A DNA stretch of 64,000 bases. Origin: Mesorhizobium sp. CA8 (GTDB lineage Bacteria > Pseudomonadota > Alphaproteobacteria > Rhizobiales > Rhizobiaceae). The position numbers and the translations under genes are program-made. Below, piece after piece: positions 8,066-16,603 of this stretch. The stretch's first letter is position 1. Each line of letters starts with the position of its first letter. Location: positions 171,162 to 235,161 of the forward strand of contig NZ_JAIUHG010000007.1 in assembly GCF_020164955.1 (NCBI RefSeq). Reading direction: 5' to 3'. The notes beneath the pieces were generated by a model. It was not told the DNA's origin. It saw only the letters and a list, made by a program, of their open reading frames with translations, and did not search any database.

Positions 8066-8167
8066 AGAACTGGATAGAGTTTCGCGAAAAGGGCAACTTA
8101 TTTCCCCTACTCGCTACTCCCTATTCGCTACTCGCTCCCTATTCCCTTACTGCCCTACTTCCCTATT

Positions 8168-9172
8168 TCACAGCCATCCATTCTTCTTGAACCGCCAGTA
8201 CAGGAACGCGCAGATGAGCGCGATCGCCACCAGGACGGCCGGATAGCCGTATTCCATCTTCAGTTCCGGCATGTCGGAGAAGTTCATGCCGTAGATGCCG
8301 GCGAAGGCCGTGGGCACCGCCAGGATGGCGGCCCATGAGGCGAGCTTCTTGGATATTGCGGTTTCCTGGCTCTGCCCGACCAGCAGACTGGCTTCGAAAG
8401 CGAAGGCCAGAACCTCGCGCAGCGAGTCGATCTTTTCCTGCACGGTGCGGATGTGGTCGGTCACGTCGCGAAACAGCGGATGCATGGCGGCATGTATCTG
8501 CGGCAGGTCGGCGCTTGTCAGCCGACGGCAGACCTCGACCAGCGGCAGCGCCGCATTGCGCAGCCGCAGCAGATCGCGGCGCAGCATGTAAAGCCGCTCG
8601 ATATCGGAACCGGTCATCGGCTTCAGAAGCACCTTGTCCTCGATCGCCTCGACCTCGTCCTCGATCTGCTCCAGCACCGGCATGTAGTTGTCGACGATGA
8701 AGTCGAGGATGGCGTAGAGGACGAAATCCTCGCCTTTGGCGAGCGAATGCGGGCAGCTCTCCCAGTGCTGGCGCACGGCGGCGTAAGAGGTCGACGGGCC
8801 GTGCCGGACGCTGACAATATAGCCGGCGCCGACGAACAGATGCGTCTCGCCGAAAGTGACACGGCCGTCGATCAATTGCGCGGTGCGGGCAACGATGAAG
8901 AGGGCGTCGCCATATTGCTCGATCTTCGGGCGCGCATGCGGATGCTCGGCATCCTCGATCGCCAAATCATGCAAGTGAAATTGCGCCTGCACCCGGAGCA
9001 GCAGGTTGCGATCGGGCTCGAGCAGGCCGATCCAGACGACATGACCGGGTTTTGCCGCCCATTCGCCGGCCTGTTCGATGGCGATGTCGGCGATGCGCTT
9101 GCCGCCCGAATAGACGCTGGATGCAATGATGCCCGACATAGGGGCCGGGGTCAGGTTTCGAACTTGTTCCAT
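8168..9172 (-). CDS. corA: Magnesium/cobalt transporter CorA family
   Basis: 334-aa inner-membrane divalent cation channel. The C-terminal part holds the universal GMN motif at residues 295-297 in FAGIYGMNFSDMPEL, between the two transmembrane helices, followed by a positively charged tail (RFKKNGWL). The long N-terminal cytoplasmic funnel includes an extended helix region with EQIEDEVEAIEDKV. The start at 9172 has a strong GGGAGG six bases upstream. Convergent with gcrA. Substrate range (Mg2+, Co2+, Ni2+ or Zn2+ efflux) cannot be told from sequence. Confidence 0.93.
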   Translation of the reverse strand: MEQVRNLTPAPMSGIIASSVYSGGKRIADIAIEQAGEWAAKPGHVVWIGLLEPDRNLLLRVQAQFHLHDLAIEDAEHPHARPKIEQYGDALFIVARTAQLIDGRVTFGETHLFVGAGYIVSVRHGPSTSYAAVRQHWESCPHSLAKGEDFVLYAILDFIVDNYMPVLEQIEDEVEAIEDKVLLKPMTGSDIERLYMLRRDLLRLRNAALPLVEVCRRLTSADLPQIHAAMHPLFRDVTDHIRTVQEKIDSLREVLAFAFEASLLVGQSQETAISKKLASWAAILAVPTAFAGIYGMNFSDMPELKMEYGYPAVLVAIALICAFLYWRFKKNGWL

Positions 9173-9259
9173 CGCAAACCTCCCGAGACTGCGACTGACA
9201 AAATCGCTGTCCCTGGAGGAGCTTATCCTAAATCAGGAAGCCATTCGAGAGGCGCCGGT

Positions 9260-9982
9260 TCACTTAGCCGGCACCGGGCCGGGAAGCACGACCTTGTCGG
9301 TCTTGTCGCCTTTCGGCCGGTCGGCTGGCATCTGGTCGCCCGTGACGATGTAATAGATCGTCTCGGCGATATTGGTCGCGTGGTCGCCGATGCGCTCGAT
9401 GTTCTTGGCGCAGAACAGAAGATGCGTGCAGGGCGTGATGTTGCGCGGATCTTCCATCATGTAGGTCAAGAGCTCGCGGAACAGCGAGGTGTACATGGCG
9501 TCGATCTGGTCATCCCGGTCGCGCACGAGACCAATCCTCTCGACCGAGCGCGAGGCGTAGACGTCGAGCACTTCCTTGAGCTGCGTCAGCGCCAGATTGG
9601 CAAGCGCCTCGATACCGCGGAAAAGGCTATTCGGCTGGCGGCCGTCCACCGAGGCCACGCGCTTGGCGACGTTCTTGCCCAAGTCGCCGACACGCTCGAT
9701 ATCGGCCGAGATACGGATCGCGCCGACGATCTCGCGAAGATCCGTCGCCATCGGCTGGCGCCTGGCGATGATGATGATGGCCTTGTCGTCGATCTCGCGC
9801 TGTCCTTCGTCGAGGACGAGATCGTCCTGGATGACCTTCTGCGCGAGGCCATGGTCGACATTCACCAGGGCCGCGACCGCCTGTTCGACCATGCGCTCGG
9901 CATGGCCGCCCATCGCGGCGATGCGCTTCGACAGGAACTTCAGCTCTTCATCATAGGCACTGGCGATATGAACGGACTGCAT
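9260..9982 (-). CDS. phoU: Phosphate signalling regulator PhoU
   Basis: 240-aa all-helical cytoplasmic protein with the two PhoU repeats, each with the metal-binding E/DxxxD pattern (for example the ISADIERVGDLGKNVAKR segment and IERIGDHATNIAETIYY). PhoU couples the Pst transporter to the PhoR kinase and keeps it off when phosphate is plentiful. It lies downstream of phoR on the same strand with a 108-bp gap. The pstSCAB and phoB genes that often sit in this cluster are not present between or beside them. Confidence 0.94.
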   Translation of the reverse strand: MQSVHIASAYDEELKFLSKRIAAMGGHAERMVEQAVAALVNVDHGLAQKVIQDDLVLDEGQREIDDKAIIIIARRQPMATDLREIVGAIRISADIERVGDLGKNVAKRVASVDGRQPNSLFRGIEALANLALTQLKEVLDVYASRSVERIGLVRDRDDQIDAMYTSLFRELLTYMMEDPRNITPCTHLLFCAKNIERIGDHATNIAETIYYIVTGDQMPADRPKGDKTDKVVLPGPVPAK

Positions 9983-10090
9983 GGATATGCCTTCCCGGCT
10001 TGTGCCGGCTGGTGCGTTCCCTCAATCCGTCGCTGATACGTGAACCGCATGACAGAAAGAAGAAAATCCCGGTTGGTAACCGATATACGA

Positions 10091-11356
10091 TCAGCGAGCC
10101 GGCAAATGAACCGTGAACGCCGCGCCCTTGCCGACTTCCGACTTGATGGACAATCTTGCGTTATGACGGGTCAATATATGCTTGACGATCGAAAGGCCAA
10201 GCCCGGTGCCTTTCTGGGCGCGGCTGTTTTCAACATCGACGCGGTAGAAGCGCTCGGTGATGCGCGGGATGTGCTCTTCGGCAATGCCCGGACCATAATC
10301 CCTTATCGTGACGTCGAAGCCCGGCTGTTGGCCATCCTCGCCGCCGGCGACCGATACGGTGACGCGCCCGCCTGACTGGCCGTATTTGCAGGCATTCTCG
10401 AGGAGATTCTCGAAGACCTGGAACAGCTCGTCGCGATCGCCGGGGACGACAAGCGGCGCGTTGGCGAACTCCCGCTCGATGACGACGCCGTTCTCACTGG
10501 CCAGCGGCCCCAGCGAATCGATGACGCTGTCGATCGTCTGGCGAAGATCGACTTCCGTGCCCGGTCCCAGATAGGGTTTCATCTCCAACCGCGACAGTGA
10601 GAGCAGATCGTCGATCAGGCGGGCCATCCGGCCGGTCTGGTTCTGCATGATCTGCAGGAACTGGTCGCGCGCCGCCGGATCGTTGCGGGCCGGCCCGCGC
10701 AGCGTCTCGATGAAGCCGGCGATCGAGGCAAGCGGCGTGCGCAGCTCATGGCTGGCATTGGCGATGAAGTCGGCGCGCATGCGATCGATGCGACGCGTCT
10801 CGCTTTGATCCTTGAACACCAGCACGTAAAGGCCTGTAGCATGACCGACCGTGGACGCGCTGACCCGATATGTGCGTTCCACCGGCAGCTTTTCGGTGTA
10901 GTCGACCGCATCGGAAGCGACTTCCCCGGCAAGGATGCCGTCGAGCAGCGCCTGCATTTCCGGGGCGCGGAACTTGAGCGACAGCGACATACCGGGCGCC
11001 AGTCCGCCAAAGGCGGCGAAGGCGGCAGCGTTGGCGTGAACGATGGTGGCGGAATGGTCGAAGATGATCAGCGGGTCGGCGACCGCGGCGGCCAGATATT
11101 CGCCGGAGAGCCTCTGCAGCCCGCTGGCCTCGATCGCTGCCCCCGCATCGGCCGGCTGGCGTTCGGCATCTGCCGGCAGCATCGCCGCGGCCGCCAGCGC
11201 GGCCAGGGCCAGCAGCAGCACATAGGCGGATGAGCCGGCGAAAAAATAAACGGCAAGGACCGCGAGAACGCCTGCGCCAAGCAGCCAGCGGTTGCGCGCC
11301 AGCCGCCCGGCCAAGGCTTGCCCCTTGTTGTCTTGTCCCGCGCCCGTCTCTGCCAT
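10091..11356 (-). CDS. phoR: Phosphate-regulon-type sensor histidine kinase PhoR
   Basis: 421-aa membrane kinase: two N-terminal transmembrane helices (residues about 27-62), a PAS domain, a HisKA domain with the phospho-acceptor in NASHELRTPLASI, and a HATPase domain with NLLENACKYG (N box), DYGPGIAEEHIPRI and GTGLGLSIVKHI (G boxes). The order TM-TM-PAS-HisKA-HATPase and the adjacent phoU support PhoR. No cognate response regulator gene is next to it. The start codon is the ATG at 11356, with only a weak ribosome site. Confidence 0.85.
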   Translation of the reverse strand: MAETGAGQDNKGQALAGRLARNRWLLGAGVLAVLAVYFFAGSSAYVLLLALAALAAAAMLPADAERQPADAGAAIEASGLQRLSGEYLAAAVADPLIIFDHSATIVHANAAAFAAFGGLAPGMSLSLKFRAPEMQALLDGILAGEVASDAVDYTEKLPVERTYRVSASTVGHATGLYVLVFKDQSETRRIDRMRADFIANASHELRTPLASIAGFIETLRGPARNDPAARDQFLQIMQNQTGRMARLIDDLLSLSRLEMKPYLGPGTEVDLRQTIDSVIDSLGPLASENGVVIEREFANAPLVVPGDRDELFQVFENLLENACKYGQSGGRVTVSVAGGEDGQQPGFDVTIRDYGPGIAEEHIPRITERFYRVDVENSRAQKGTGLGLSIVKHILTRHNARLSIKSEVGKGAAFTVHLPAR

Positions 11357-11541
11357 AGGCCCGCGCCACCCCGCATCCCGTTCGACCGGTCAGCCGGCTC
11401 GCTGGACCGGCCTGACGCATGGGCCCCTGGAAATCAGGATCGATTTTCGCGAAGGTTCATGCGCAAGATCAAAATGCTGCAGCGTCTTTGCGCTGCACAG
11501 GCTCCATAGCATGAGTCCGCAAACTGGAAAGGTTCGTCCGG

Positions 11542-12447
11542 ATGAAAAAAGCCAAGGAAACGGCCGAAGCGGTGCCGGCCACGGCGCCGATCAAGATCAA
11601 GATCGGCGGCAAGGAGCGCGAGTTCGACATCGACAATCCGGTGCTGCCCGACTGGATCGAGGACAACAAGCTTACCGCAGGCGGCTATCCTTACGACAAG
11701 AAGATGAAAAGCGAGGACTACGAAAAGGAGCTCGAGGAGCTGCAGATCGAACTGGTCAAGGCGCAGGCTTGGCTGCAAGCCACCGGCAAGCGGGTGATGG
11801 CGCTTTTCGAGGGTAGAGACGCGGCCGGCAAGGGAGGCACGATCTTCGTGCTGCGGCAATATATGAACCCGCGCACGGCCCGCAACGTCGCGCTGCCCAA
11901 GCCGACGCCGACCGAGGCGGGGCAATGGTATTATCAGCGCTATGTCGACCATTTCCCGACTTCGGGCGAATTCGTCACCTTCGACCGCTCCTGGTACAAC
12001 CGCGCCGGCGTCGAGCCGGTCATGGGGTTCTGCACGCCGGAGCAGCATGAGAAATTCCTCGACGAGACGCCGCATTTCGAGCGGATGATCTGCAACGAAG
12101 GTATGCATTTCTTCAAATTCTGGCTGAATATCGGCCGCGAAACGCAGCTCGAACGGTTCCATGACCGCCGCTGGTCGCCGCTGAAGAACTGGAAGTTCTC
12201 GCCGATCGACATCGCCGGCGTCGGCAAGTGGGACGACTACACCAGGGCGCGCGACCAGATGATCGAGCGCACACATAAGGAGTTCTCGCCCTGGGTCGTC
12301 GTGCGGGCCAATGACAAGCGACGCGCCCGGCTCGCGGTGATCCAGCGTATCCTGCTTTCCCTGCCTTATGACGGAAGGGACCTCGACGCCGTCGGCAAGC
12401 CCGACAAGAAGATCATCGGCGAGGGGCCGGAATTCCTTAAAGACTAG
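11542..12447 (+). CDS. ppk2: Polyphosphate kinase 2
   Basis: 301-aa soluble PPK2 enzyme that moves phosphate between polyphosphate and nucleotides, usually favouring ADP or GDP phosphorylation. Walker A is GRDAAGKGG at residues 91-99 and Walker B includes D148 in [17 protein letters not shown] and DKRRARL segments complete the lid region. The size and single domain fit class I PPK2. GGAAAGG precedes the ATG. It is divergent from phoR, which makes a phosphate-linked role natural, although I could not find a Pho box in the 185-bp intergenic space. Confidence 0.93.
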   Translation: MKKAKETAEAVPATAPIKIKIGGKEREFDIDNPVLPDWIEDNKLTAGGYPYDKKMKSEDYEKELEELQIELVKAQAWLQATGKRVMALFEGRDAAGKGGTIFVLRQYMNPRTARNVALPKPTPTEAGQWYYQRYVDHFPTSGEFVTFDRSWYNRAGVEPVMGFCTPEQHEKFLDETPHFERMICNEGMHFFKFWLNIGRETQLERFHDRRWSPLKNWKFSPIDIAGVGKWDDYTRARDQMIERTHKEFSPWVVVRANDKRRARLAVIQRILLSLPYDGRDLDAVGKPDKKIIGEGPEFLKD

Positions 12448-12516
12448 TTGTTGTTCTTCGTCTGGAACCGCTGGCCTGCCCTACCCGCGGGGGTAACGCG
12501 GTTCCGGACGAGTTAC

Positions 12517-12548
12517 AGCGCCGCGCGCCTTTCGGCTCGCGCGGCGCT
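12517..12548. terminator. Bidirectional hairpin between ppk2 and the crotonase gene
   Basis: A perfect 11-bp stem, AGCGCCGCGCG (12517-12527) with CGCGCGGCGCT (12538-12548), and a 10-base loop lies between two convergent genes. There is no long T-run on either side, so termination may be partial or factor-assisted. Confidence 0.65.
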
Positions 12549-12567
12549 GAGGTTTCATGCCGGGCGC

Positions 12568-13317
12568 TCAGGCGGCCAGGCGAGCAATCCGCTGCAGCCG
12601 CTTCAGCGTGGTGTCATCCTGAAGCGCCTGCTGGAACAGCGTGATCTCGTGGTCGATGCGGTCGCACAACACGTCCGTATCTCCCTTGAGCAGGCTGCGC
12701 GTCTGCAGCAATGCCGCAACAGGCTTCTTGGCCAGCTGTTTGGCCCTCGCCAGCGTTGCTTCCTCGGCGCTGCCTTGCGTCACGATCTCGCCGACCAGGC
12801 CCAGCGCCTTGGCGTCTTCGACGCCCAGCGTATCGCCCAGGCAGAAGAAGCGGAATGCACCGGCATAGCCAAGCTTCTGGGGCGCCAGAATGCTGGTCGC
12901 CGCGTCCGGCACCAGGCCAAAATCGACGAACGGCACCCTGAAGGTGCTGCCCCTGGAAGCGATCACCATGTCGCAATGGAACAGGATGGTGCAGCCAACG
13001 CCGACGGCATCGCCGTCGACGCAGGCAAGGACCGGCTTGGGGAAGGTCGCCAACATGCGGAACATGTCGGTGACGGCGGCGATCAGCTCTCGGTGCTTGG
13101 TGGCGTCGAGGAACTCCGAGAAGTCGCCGCCAAGGCAGAAGCATCCGGCAAGGCCGCGCAGCATGACGACGCGGACCTCGTCGTTGACCGCCGCATCGCG
13201 CAAGGTCCTGGCAAGGCTCGCATAGGCGTGCCTGTCGAGCACCGGCCGGCCGTCATGCGAGGACACGGTGACGACCAGCGTATGGCCGCGCAGTTCCGGT
13301 TCGGGATGGAAACTCAT
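12568..13317 (-). CDS. Crotonase-fold protein in a luxI operon (isomerase-like active site)
   Basis: 249-aa enoyl-CoA hydratase/isomerase family member. The oxyanion-hole segment CLGGDFSEF is present. The two glutamates that hydrate enoyl-CoA are missing: the first position is T110 (GVGCTILFHCD) and the second is F130 (FRVPFVDFG). An aspartate, D138 in GLVPDAATS, sits where delta3,delta2-enoyl isomerases such as PaaG have their catalytic acid. GGAGG precedes the ATG at 13317 by 6 bases; an ATG at 13329 overlaps the luxI stop. The operon position suggests it shapes the acyl chain used for the autoinducer; that is inference. Confidence 0.8.
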   Translation of the reverse strand: MSFHPEPELRGHTLVVTVSSHDGRPVLDRHAYASLARTLRDAAVNDEVRVVMLRGLAGCFCLGGDFSEFLDATKHRELIAAVTDMFRMLATFPKPVLACVDGDAVGVGCTILFHCDMVIASRGSTFRVPFVDFGLVPDAATSILAPQKLGYAGAFRFFCLGDTLGVEDAKALGLVGEIVTQGSAEEATLARAKQLAKKPVAALLQTRSLLKGDTDVLCDRIDHEITLFQQALQDDTTLKRLQRIARLAA

Positions 13318-13328
13318 GACCGCCTCCA

Positions 13329-13967
13329 TCACGAAGCCTGCTTGAGGCCGAGCAGACCGGGATAGCCCCTATTCAGCACCGGCAGGTGGTGGTTGCGGCG
13401 GGCCCGCACGACATCGAGCGTATGCTCGGTGAAGGTGAGCAGCGTCGCCACGACCTGCTGGTTGCCATAGGTGCGCTGGTAACCGAGCGGCGTCGCCAGG
13501 AAGTGCAGTTGCAGGGCGCGCAGCACCCACATCGGCTCGAACTCGATGATGACCTGGTTGACGTTGCGCTTCAGGCCCCATTCGACGAAGCCGGCGATCA
13601 GCTCGGTGCCGACTGTCGAGACGCCGCGTTTGCCGTCGCGAAAACCCGGAGCCACCGCGTAGCGGGTCAGTTCCCAGACATTCGGCCCCGAAGGGGACGG
13701 TCCTTCGCAGAGATCCGACAGAACGTCCGTCAGAAGATGCGGCCGTGTGGTCGGCAGCATGCGCTGGTAACCAGCCAGTTCGCCGTTGCGGATGACGAGG
13801 TGGTGTTCGGCCTCGTCATGATCGAACTGGTCGATCTCGAGCTGGTCCGGACGGTCGAGATCGGTCCAACCCATCTCCTCGACGAAGATCTTGTAGCGCA
13901 AGCGATGGACCGCCTCCCAAAGGTCGGGGCGTTCCATCAGTTCCTGAGTGGTAAGGGCAAAGAGCAT
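13329..13967 (-). CDS. LuxI-type acyl-homoserine-lactone synthase
   Basis: 212-aa autoinducer synthase that joins an acyl chain from acyl-ACP (or acyl-CoA) to S-adenosylmethionine. The invariant LuxI residues are in place: R24, F28 and W34 (LRYKIFVEEMGW), D46 and D49, R69 (GYQRMLPT), E99 and R102 (VWELTRYAV). AGGAG lies 7 bases before the ATG. It follows luxR by about 100 bp and is coupled to the crotonase gene (TGATG overlap region). Substrate chain length cannot be read from the sequence. Confidence 0.93.
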   Translation of the reverse strand: MLFALTTQELMERPDLWEAVHRLRYKIFVEEMGWTDLDRPDQLEIDQFDHDEAEHHLVIRNGELAGYQRMLPTTRPHLLTDVLSDLCEGPSPSGPNVWELTRYAVAPGFRDGKRGVSTVGTELIAGFVEWGLKRNVNQVIIEFEPMWVLRALQLHFLATPLGYQRTYGNQQVVATLLTFTEHTLDVVRARRNHHLPVLNRGYPGLLGLKQAS

Positions 13968-14049
13968 TAGCCGTCTCCTGGGCTTAAGAGGAAGATACGG
14001 CCGTGATGTCCCTTAAAATATTGCGCGAAGGCGCAGGCAAGAATTTCCA

Positions 14050-14066
14050 GGTCGGCACGGCCGACC
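14050..14066 (-). terminator. Hairpin at the luxR stop codon
   Basis: GGTCGGC (14050-14056) and GCCGACC (14060-14066) form a 7-bp stem overlapping the luxR stop codon. There is no strong T-run on the minus strand, so it may be a partial stop that lowers read-through from luxR into luxI. No convincing lux box was found in 13968-14065. Confidence 0.4.
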
Positions 14067-14797
14067 TAGCTAATATAACCGCGCCTAATCGCCTCCGCGA
14101 CCGCCTGCACCCGGTTGGCTGCGCCGAGTTTGCTCTTGGCGTTAAGAAGGTGTTTCTCGGAAGTGTGTTCCGAGATGCCGAGGATTTGCGAGATCTCCCA
14201 TTCGGACTTGCCGACGGCGGCCCATTGCAGGCACTCCCGCTCACGCGCCGTCAATTCTATGTGATCGATGACGCTGTCGGCCTTGGTGTGCAGTTGCATG
14301 GCGCGGCCTATCGCATAGGTCGACGCGAGCGAGACCATTCCGAATTCCGCATCCGACAGTTCAACGGATTCGCCGCCCAGCGAGACCATCACGATCTGGC
14401 CGTCGAGCGTGACCAGCGGAAACGCCAGGCCGTCGCGCAGCTTGAACTCGCGCGCGTCGCCCATGACTTCGTCGCTGTTCTTGTCGATCAGGGCGTTCTT
14501 GGAAGCGTCCCGCCATTGGAACGGCGCCTGAAGCTGCTTCATGTGGCTGACGACCGGGTCGTGGTCGACATAGTTGCGCGCCACATAGCGCTCCAGCCAT
14601 TCGCCGGGCCAATCGCAAAGCATCACATGCTGTTTCTGCCGGCCGCGCGGCGTGCCCGGCTGCGGCACGGTTCCCGCCATCAGTGCGGTCAGGCCGAAGC
14701 TCGAGGTGATGCCGAGCAGCCTCTCGCAGACCGCGGCCGCGGTGCCAGCATGCTGCAACTGGTCTATGTATTCCAGAGTTCTGTCGAACAGGCCCAT
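14066..14797 (-). CDS. LuxR family autoinducer-binding transcriptional regulator
   Basis: 243-aa regulator with an N-terminal autoinducer domain and a C-terminal LuxR helix-turn-helix. Ligand-pocket residues are visible in WPGEWLERYVARNYVDHDPVVSHM, which has the W-x3-Y and the D-P pair, then PFQW and a later G. The DNA-binding domain has LTARERECLQWAAVGKSEWEISQILGI and AAVAEAIRRG-type end. I chose the ATG at 14797 with GGTAG about 9 bases upstream; an ATG at 14833 would add 12 residues. It is the likely receptor for the LuxI product next door. Confidence 0.9.
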   Translation of the reverse strand: MGLFDRTLEYIDQLQHAGTAAAVCERLLGITSSFGLTALMAGTVPQPGTPRGRQKQHVMLCDWPGEWLERYVARNYVDHDPVVSHMKQLQAPFQWRDASKNALIDKNSDEVMGDAREFKLRDGLAFPLVTLDGQIVMVSLGGESVELSDAEFGMVSLASTYAIGRAMQLHTKADSVIDHIELTARERECLQWAAVGKSEWEISQILGISEHTSEKHLLNAKSKLGAANRVQAVAEAIRRGYIS

Positions 14798-15045
14798 CGC
14801 AACATCTACCCCATGTTGCTTCTGCTTTTTCATTACCGACGGTAGATGCCCGAACCCCCCTTCGTCATCAACCCCCGCGTCGCAATCTCCTCAGCAAAAC
14901 CGGCAGTTCCCCCCTTCCGGCACGCAAGGTCACTTGCACACGTGCTAAAGCATACGCTGAATTTGGCGGCTTGAAATCAAAAACCGTTGTGCCTGCCCCC
15001 TTTTCATACGAAAAGCCAAGAAAGCTGTCTGGGCGGAGCCTTATC

Positions 15046-15897
15046 GTGAAATTGCGGTGGATATTTCTGGCCCTGATATCGGCACTGACCGGCGCGCAGC
15101 CCCTTGCCGGACCGACTCAGGCGGCGGAGCCGCAGGTGCCGGTGCTGTGGGACGCCAAGGAACGGCTGCCGAAGCCTGATCTTTCTGCGCTGCCGCGGCT
15201 CAGATTCCTCACCACCACCGATTTTCCGCCGTTCAACTTCCTCGACGGCGCCGGCCGCCTGTCGGGTTTCCACATCGATCTGGCGCGGGCGATCTGCGCG
15301 GAACTGGGCGTCGCCGAAAAATGCCAGGTCCAGGCTTTGCCGTGGAACGAACTGGACGATGCTCTGCAGAAAGGCGAAGGCGAGGCGATCATCGCCGGCA
15401 TCGCCGCGACGCCGGACAGCCGCGAGAAATACGCCTTCTCGCGCTCCTACATGCAATTTCCGGCGCGCTTCATCATGCCCAAGGCGAAGGCCTTCGCCGA
15501 GCCGATCCTCGACAAGCTGCGAAGCAAGCGGGTCGGCGTCGTCGCCGGCTCGGCGCATGAGAAAATGCTGCGGGACTACTTCAACACCGTGCAGGTGGTG
15601 ACCTTCGACACACCGGAAGACCTCTATGCCGACCTCAAGGCCGGCAAGGTCGACGCCGCCTTCGGCGATGGCATGCGCTTTGCTTTCTGGCTGGGCGGCT
15701 CGGACGCCGCCGGCTGCTGCCGCTTCGCCGGCGGTCCGTATCTGGCGCCGGAATATCTGGGCTCGGGCATGGCGATCGCCACCCGCAAGAACGACACAGC
15801 GCTTGCCGCCGCCTTCGACTACGCGCTGCAGGAAATCTCGATCAAGGGCACCTTCGCCGAGTTCTATCTGCGCTATTTCCCGGTGAGTTTTTTCTAA
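15046..15897 (+). CDS. Periplasmic solute-binding protein, transporter substrate-binding domain
   Basis: 283-aa type II binding protein of the amino-acid/SBP_bac_3 class. From the GTG at 15046 (GGCGGAG upstream) the product has a clean signal peptide, a hydrophobic stretch IFLALISALTG with cleavage after PTQA. The mature part carries LTTTDFPPFNF, the GFHIDLARAICAELG segment and GEAIIAGIAATPDSREKYAFS, all typical of the family. A longer frame starts at a TTG at 14971 but would bury the signal. No permease or ATPase gene is adjacent, so it is an orphan and its ligand is unknown. Confidence 0.85.
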   Translation: MKLRWIFLALISALTGAQPLAGPTQAAEPQVPVLWDAKERLPKPDLSALPRLRFLTTTDFPPFNFLDGAGRLSGFHIDLARAICAELGVAEKCQVQALPWNELDDALQKGEGEAIIAGIAATPDSREKYAFSRSYMQFPARFIMPKAKAFAEPILDKLRSKRVGVVAGSAHEKMLRDYFNTVQVVTFDTPEDLYADLKAGKVDAAFGDGMRFAFWLGGSDAAGCCRFAGGPYLAPEYLGSGMAIATRKNDTALAAAFDYALQEISIKGTFAEFYLRYFPVSFF

Positions 15898-15906
15898 CTG
15901 GTTATC

Positions 15907-15976
15907 CAGCAATTCCGAACAGAAGGCTGCGGCGAAGTCGCCGAGCCTAACCGCTCACACTTTTCCCGGATTGCTT
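15907..15976. repeat. Intergenic repeat family 1, copy C (diverged)
   Basis: GCAATTCCGAACAGAAGGC, then a short unrelated insert, then CCGCTCACACTTTTCCCGGATTGCT. It matches the two ends of copies A (3009-3087) and B (50516-50592) with a different middle part. It lies in the gap between two convergent genes. Confidence 0.6.
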
Positions 15977-16389
15977 CATGTCAGCGAGCGCAAGCGCGCC
16001 TTGGCCGCGCGGGCGATCGCGGCGACGGTCAGCGTGTCGAGGTCGAGCTTGAGGCGGATGAGCTGCAGGACGCGCACTTCCTCCATGCGCATTTCGAGAT
16101 CGACTGCGGCAACCTCGAAAGCAGCCGCATAAGCCGTGTCGCGCAGCCGCTCCGGCAGCGCCTCGGCGACGCGCGCCAGCACGCCTTCCAGCCCGTCCTT
16201 CTCATGCAGCGCCTTCTGGCAGGCCTGTGCCACCGCAACCAGCCTGTCCTGGTTGAAGTCGACGAACACCGGCCAGGAGCGGACGACGTCGCCGATCCGC
16301 TGCAGCTCGACATCGGTCATGTCGCGATCGGAGGCCGATGTGATGACCATCAGGTGGATCAGGGCTTCGTGCGGCGTCAATGAAGGCAT
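15976..16389 (-). CDS. TerB-like tellurite resistance domain protein
   Basis: 137-aa helical cytoplasmic protein resembling the TerB/TerB-like family: LTPHEALIHLMVITSASDRDMTDVELQRI has the acidic helix-loop pattern (D-R-D-M-T-D-x-E) of TerB metal sites, and FEVAAVDLEMRMEEVRVLQLI gives the second acidic helix. AGGAG precedes the ATG. No other ter genes are nearby, so a role in tellurite resistance should not be assumed; rhizobia carry this protein as a stand-alone gene. Confidence 0.75.
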   Translation of the reverse strand: MPSLTPHEALIHLMVITSASDRDMTDVELQRIGDVVRSWPVFVDFNQDRLVAVAQACQKALHEKDGLEGVLARVAEALPERLRDTAYAAAFEVAAVDLEMRMEEVRVLQLIRLKLDLDTLTVAAIARAAKARLRSLT

Positions 16390-16603
16390 TCAAAACTCCT
16401 GAAGGCGGCGCGCATGTCATCTTTCCAAAACCGTGACACACTTTTGGATGACATGCACTGGATGATGGGCCCGAACGTAGGAGCGCTATCGCGGCGTCGC
16501 AAGGAAAAGCGCCGCAAATCGTTGACGCTCCAGCCTGTCACGCCTAGAGACCGGTCGACAAAACCTTATCCGCCGCGAAGACGGCCATGACTGGAACTTT
16601 GAC

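Noticed and set aside
11357..11541. Pho box between phoR and ppk2
   Set aside because: No pair of CTGTCAT-like heptamers with 4-base spacing is present; only a 7-bp hairpin (11478-11497) is visible.
13968..14065. lux box upstream of luxI
   Set aside because: No 18-20 bp inverted repeat resembling a LuxR site was found; only the hairpin at the luxR stop.
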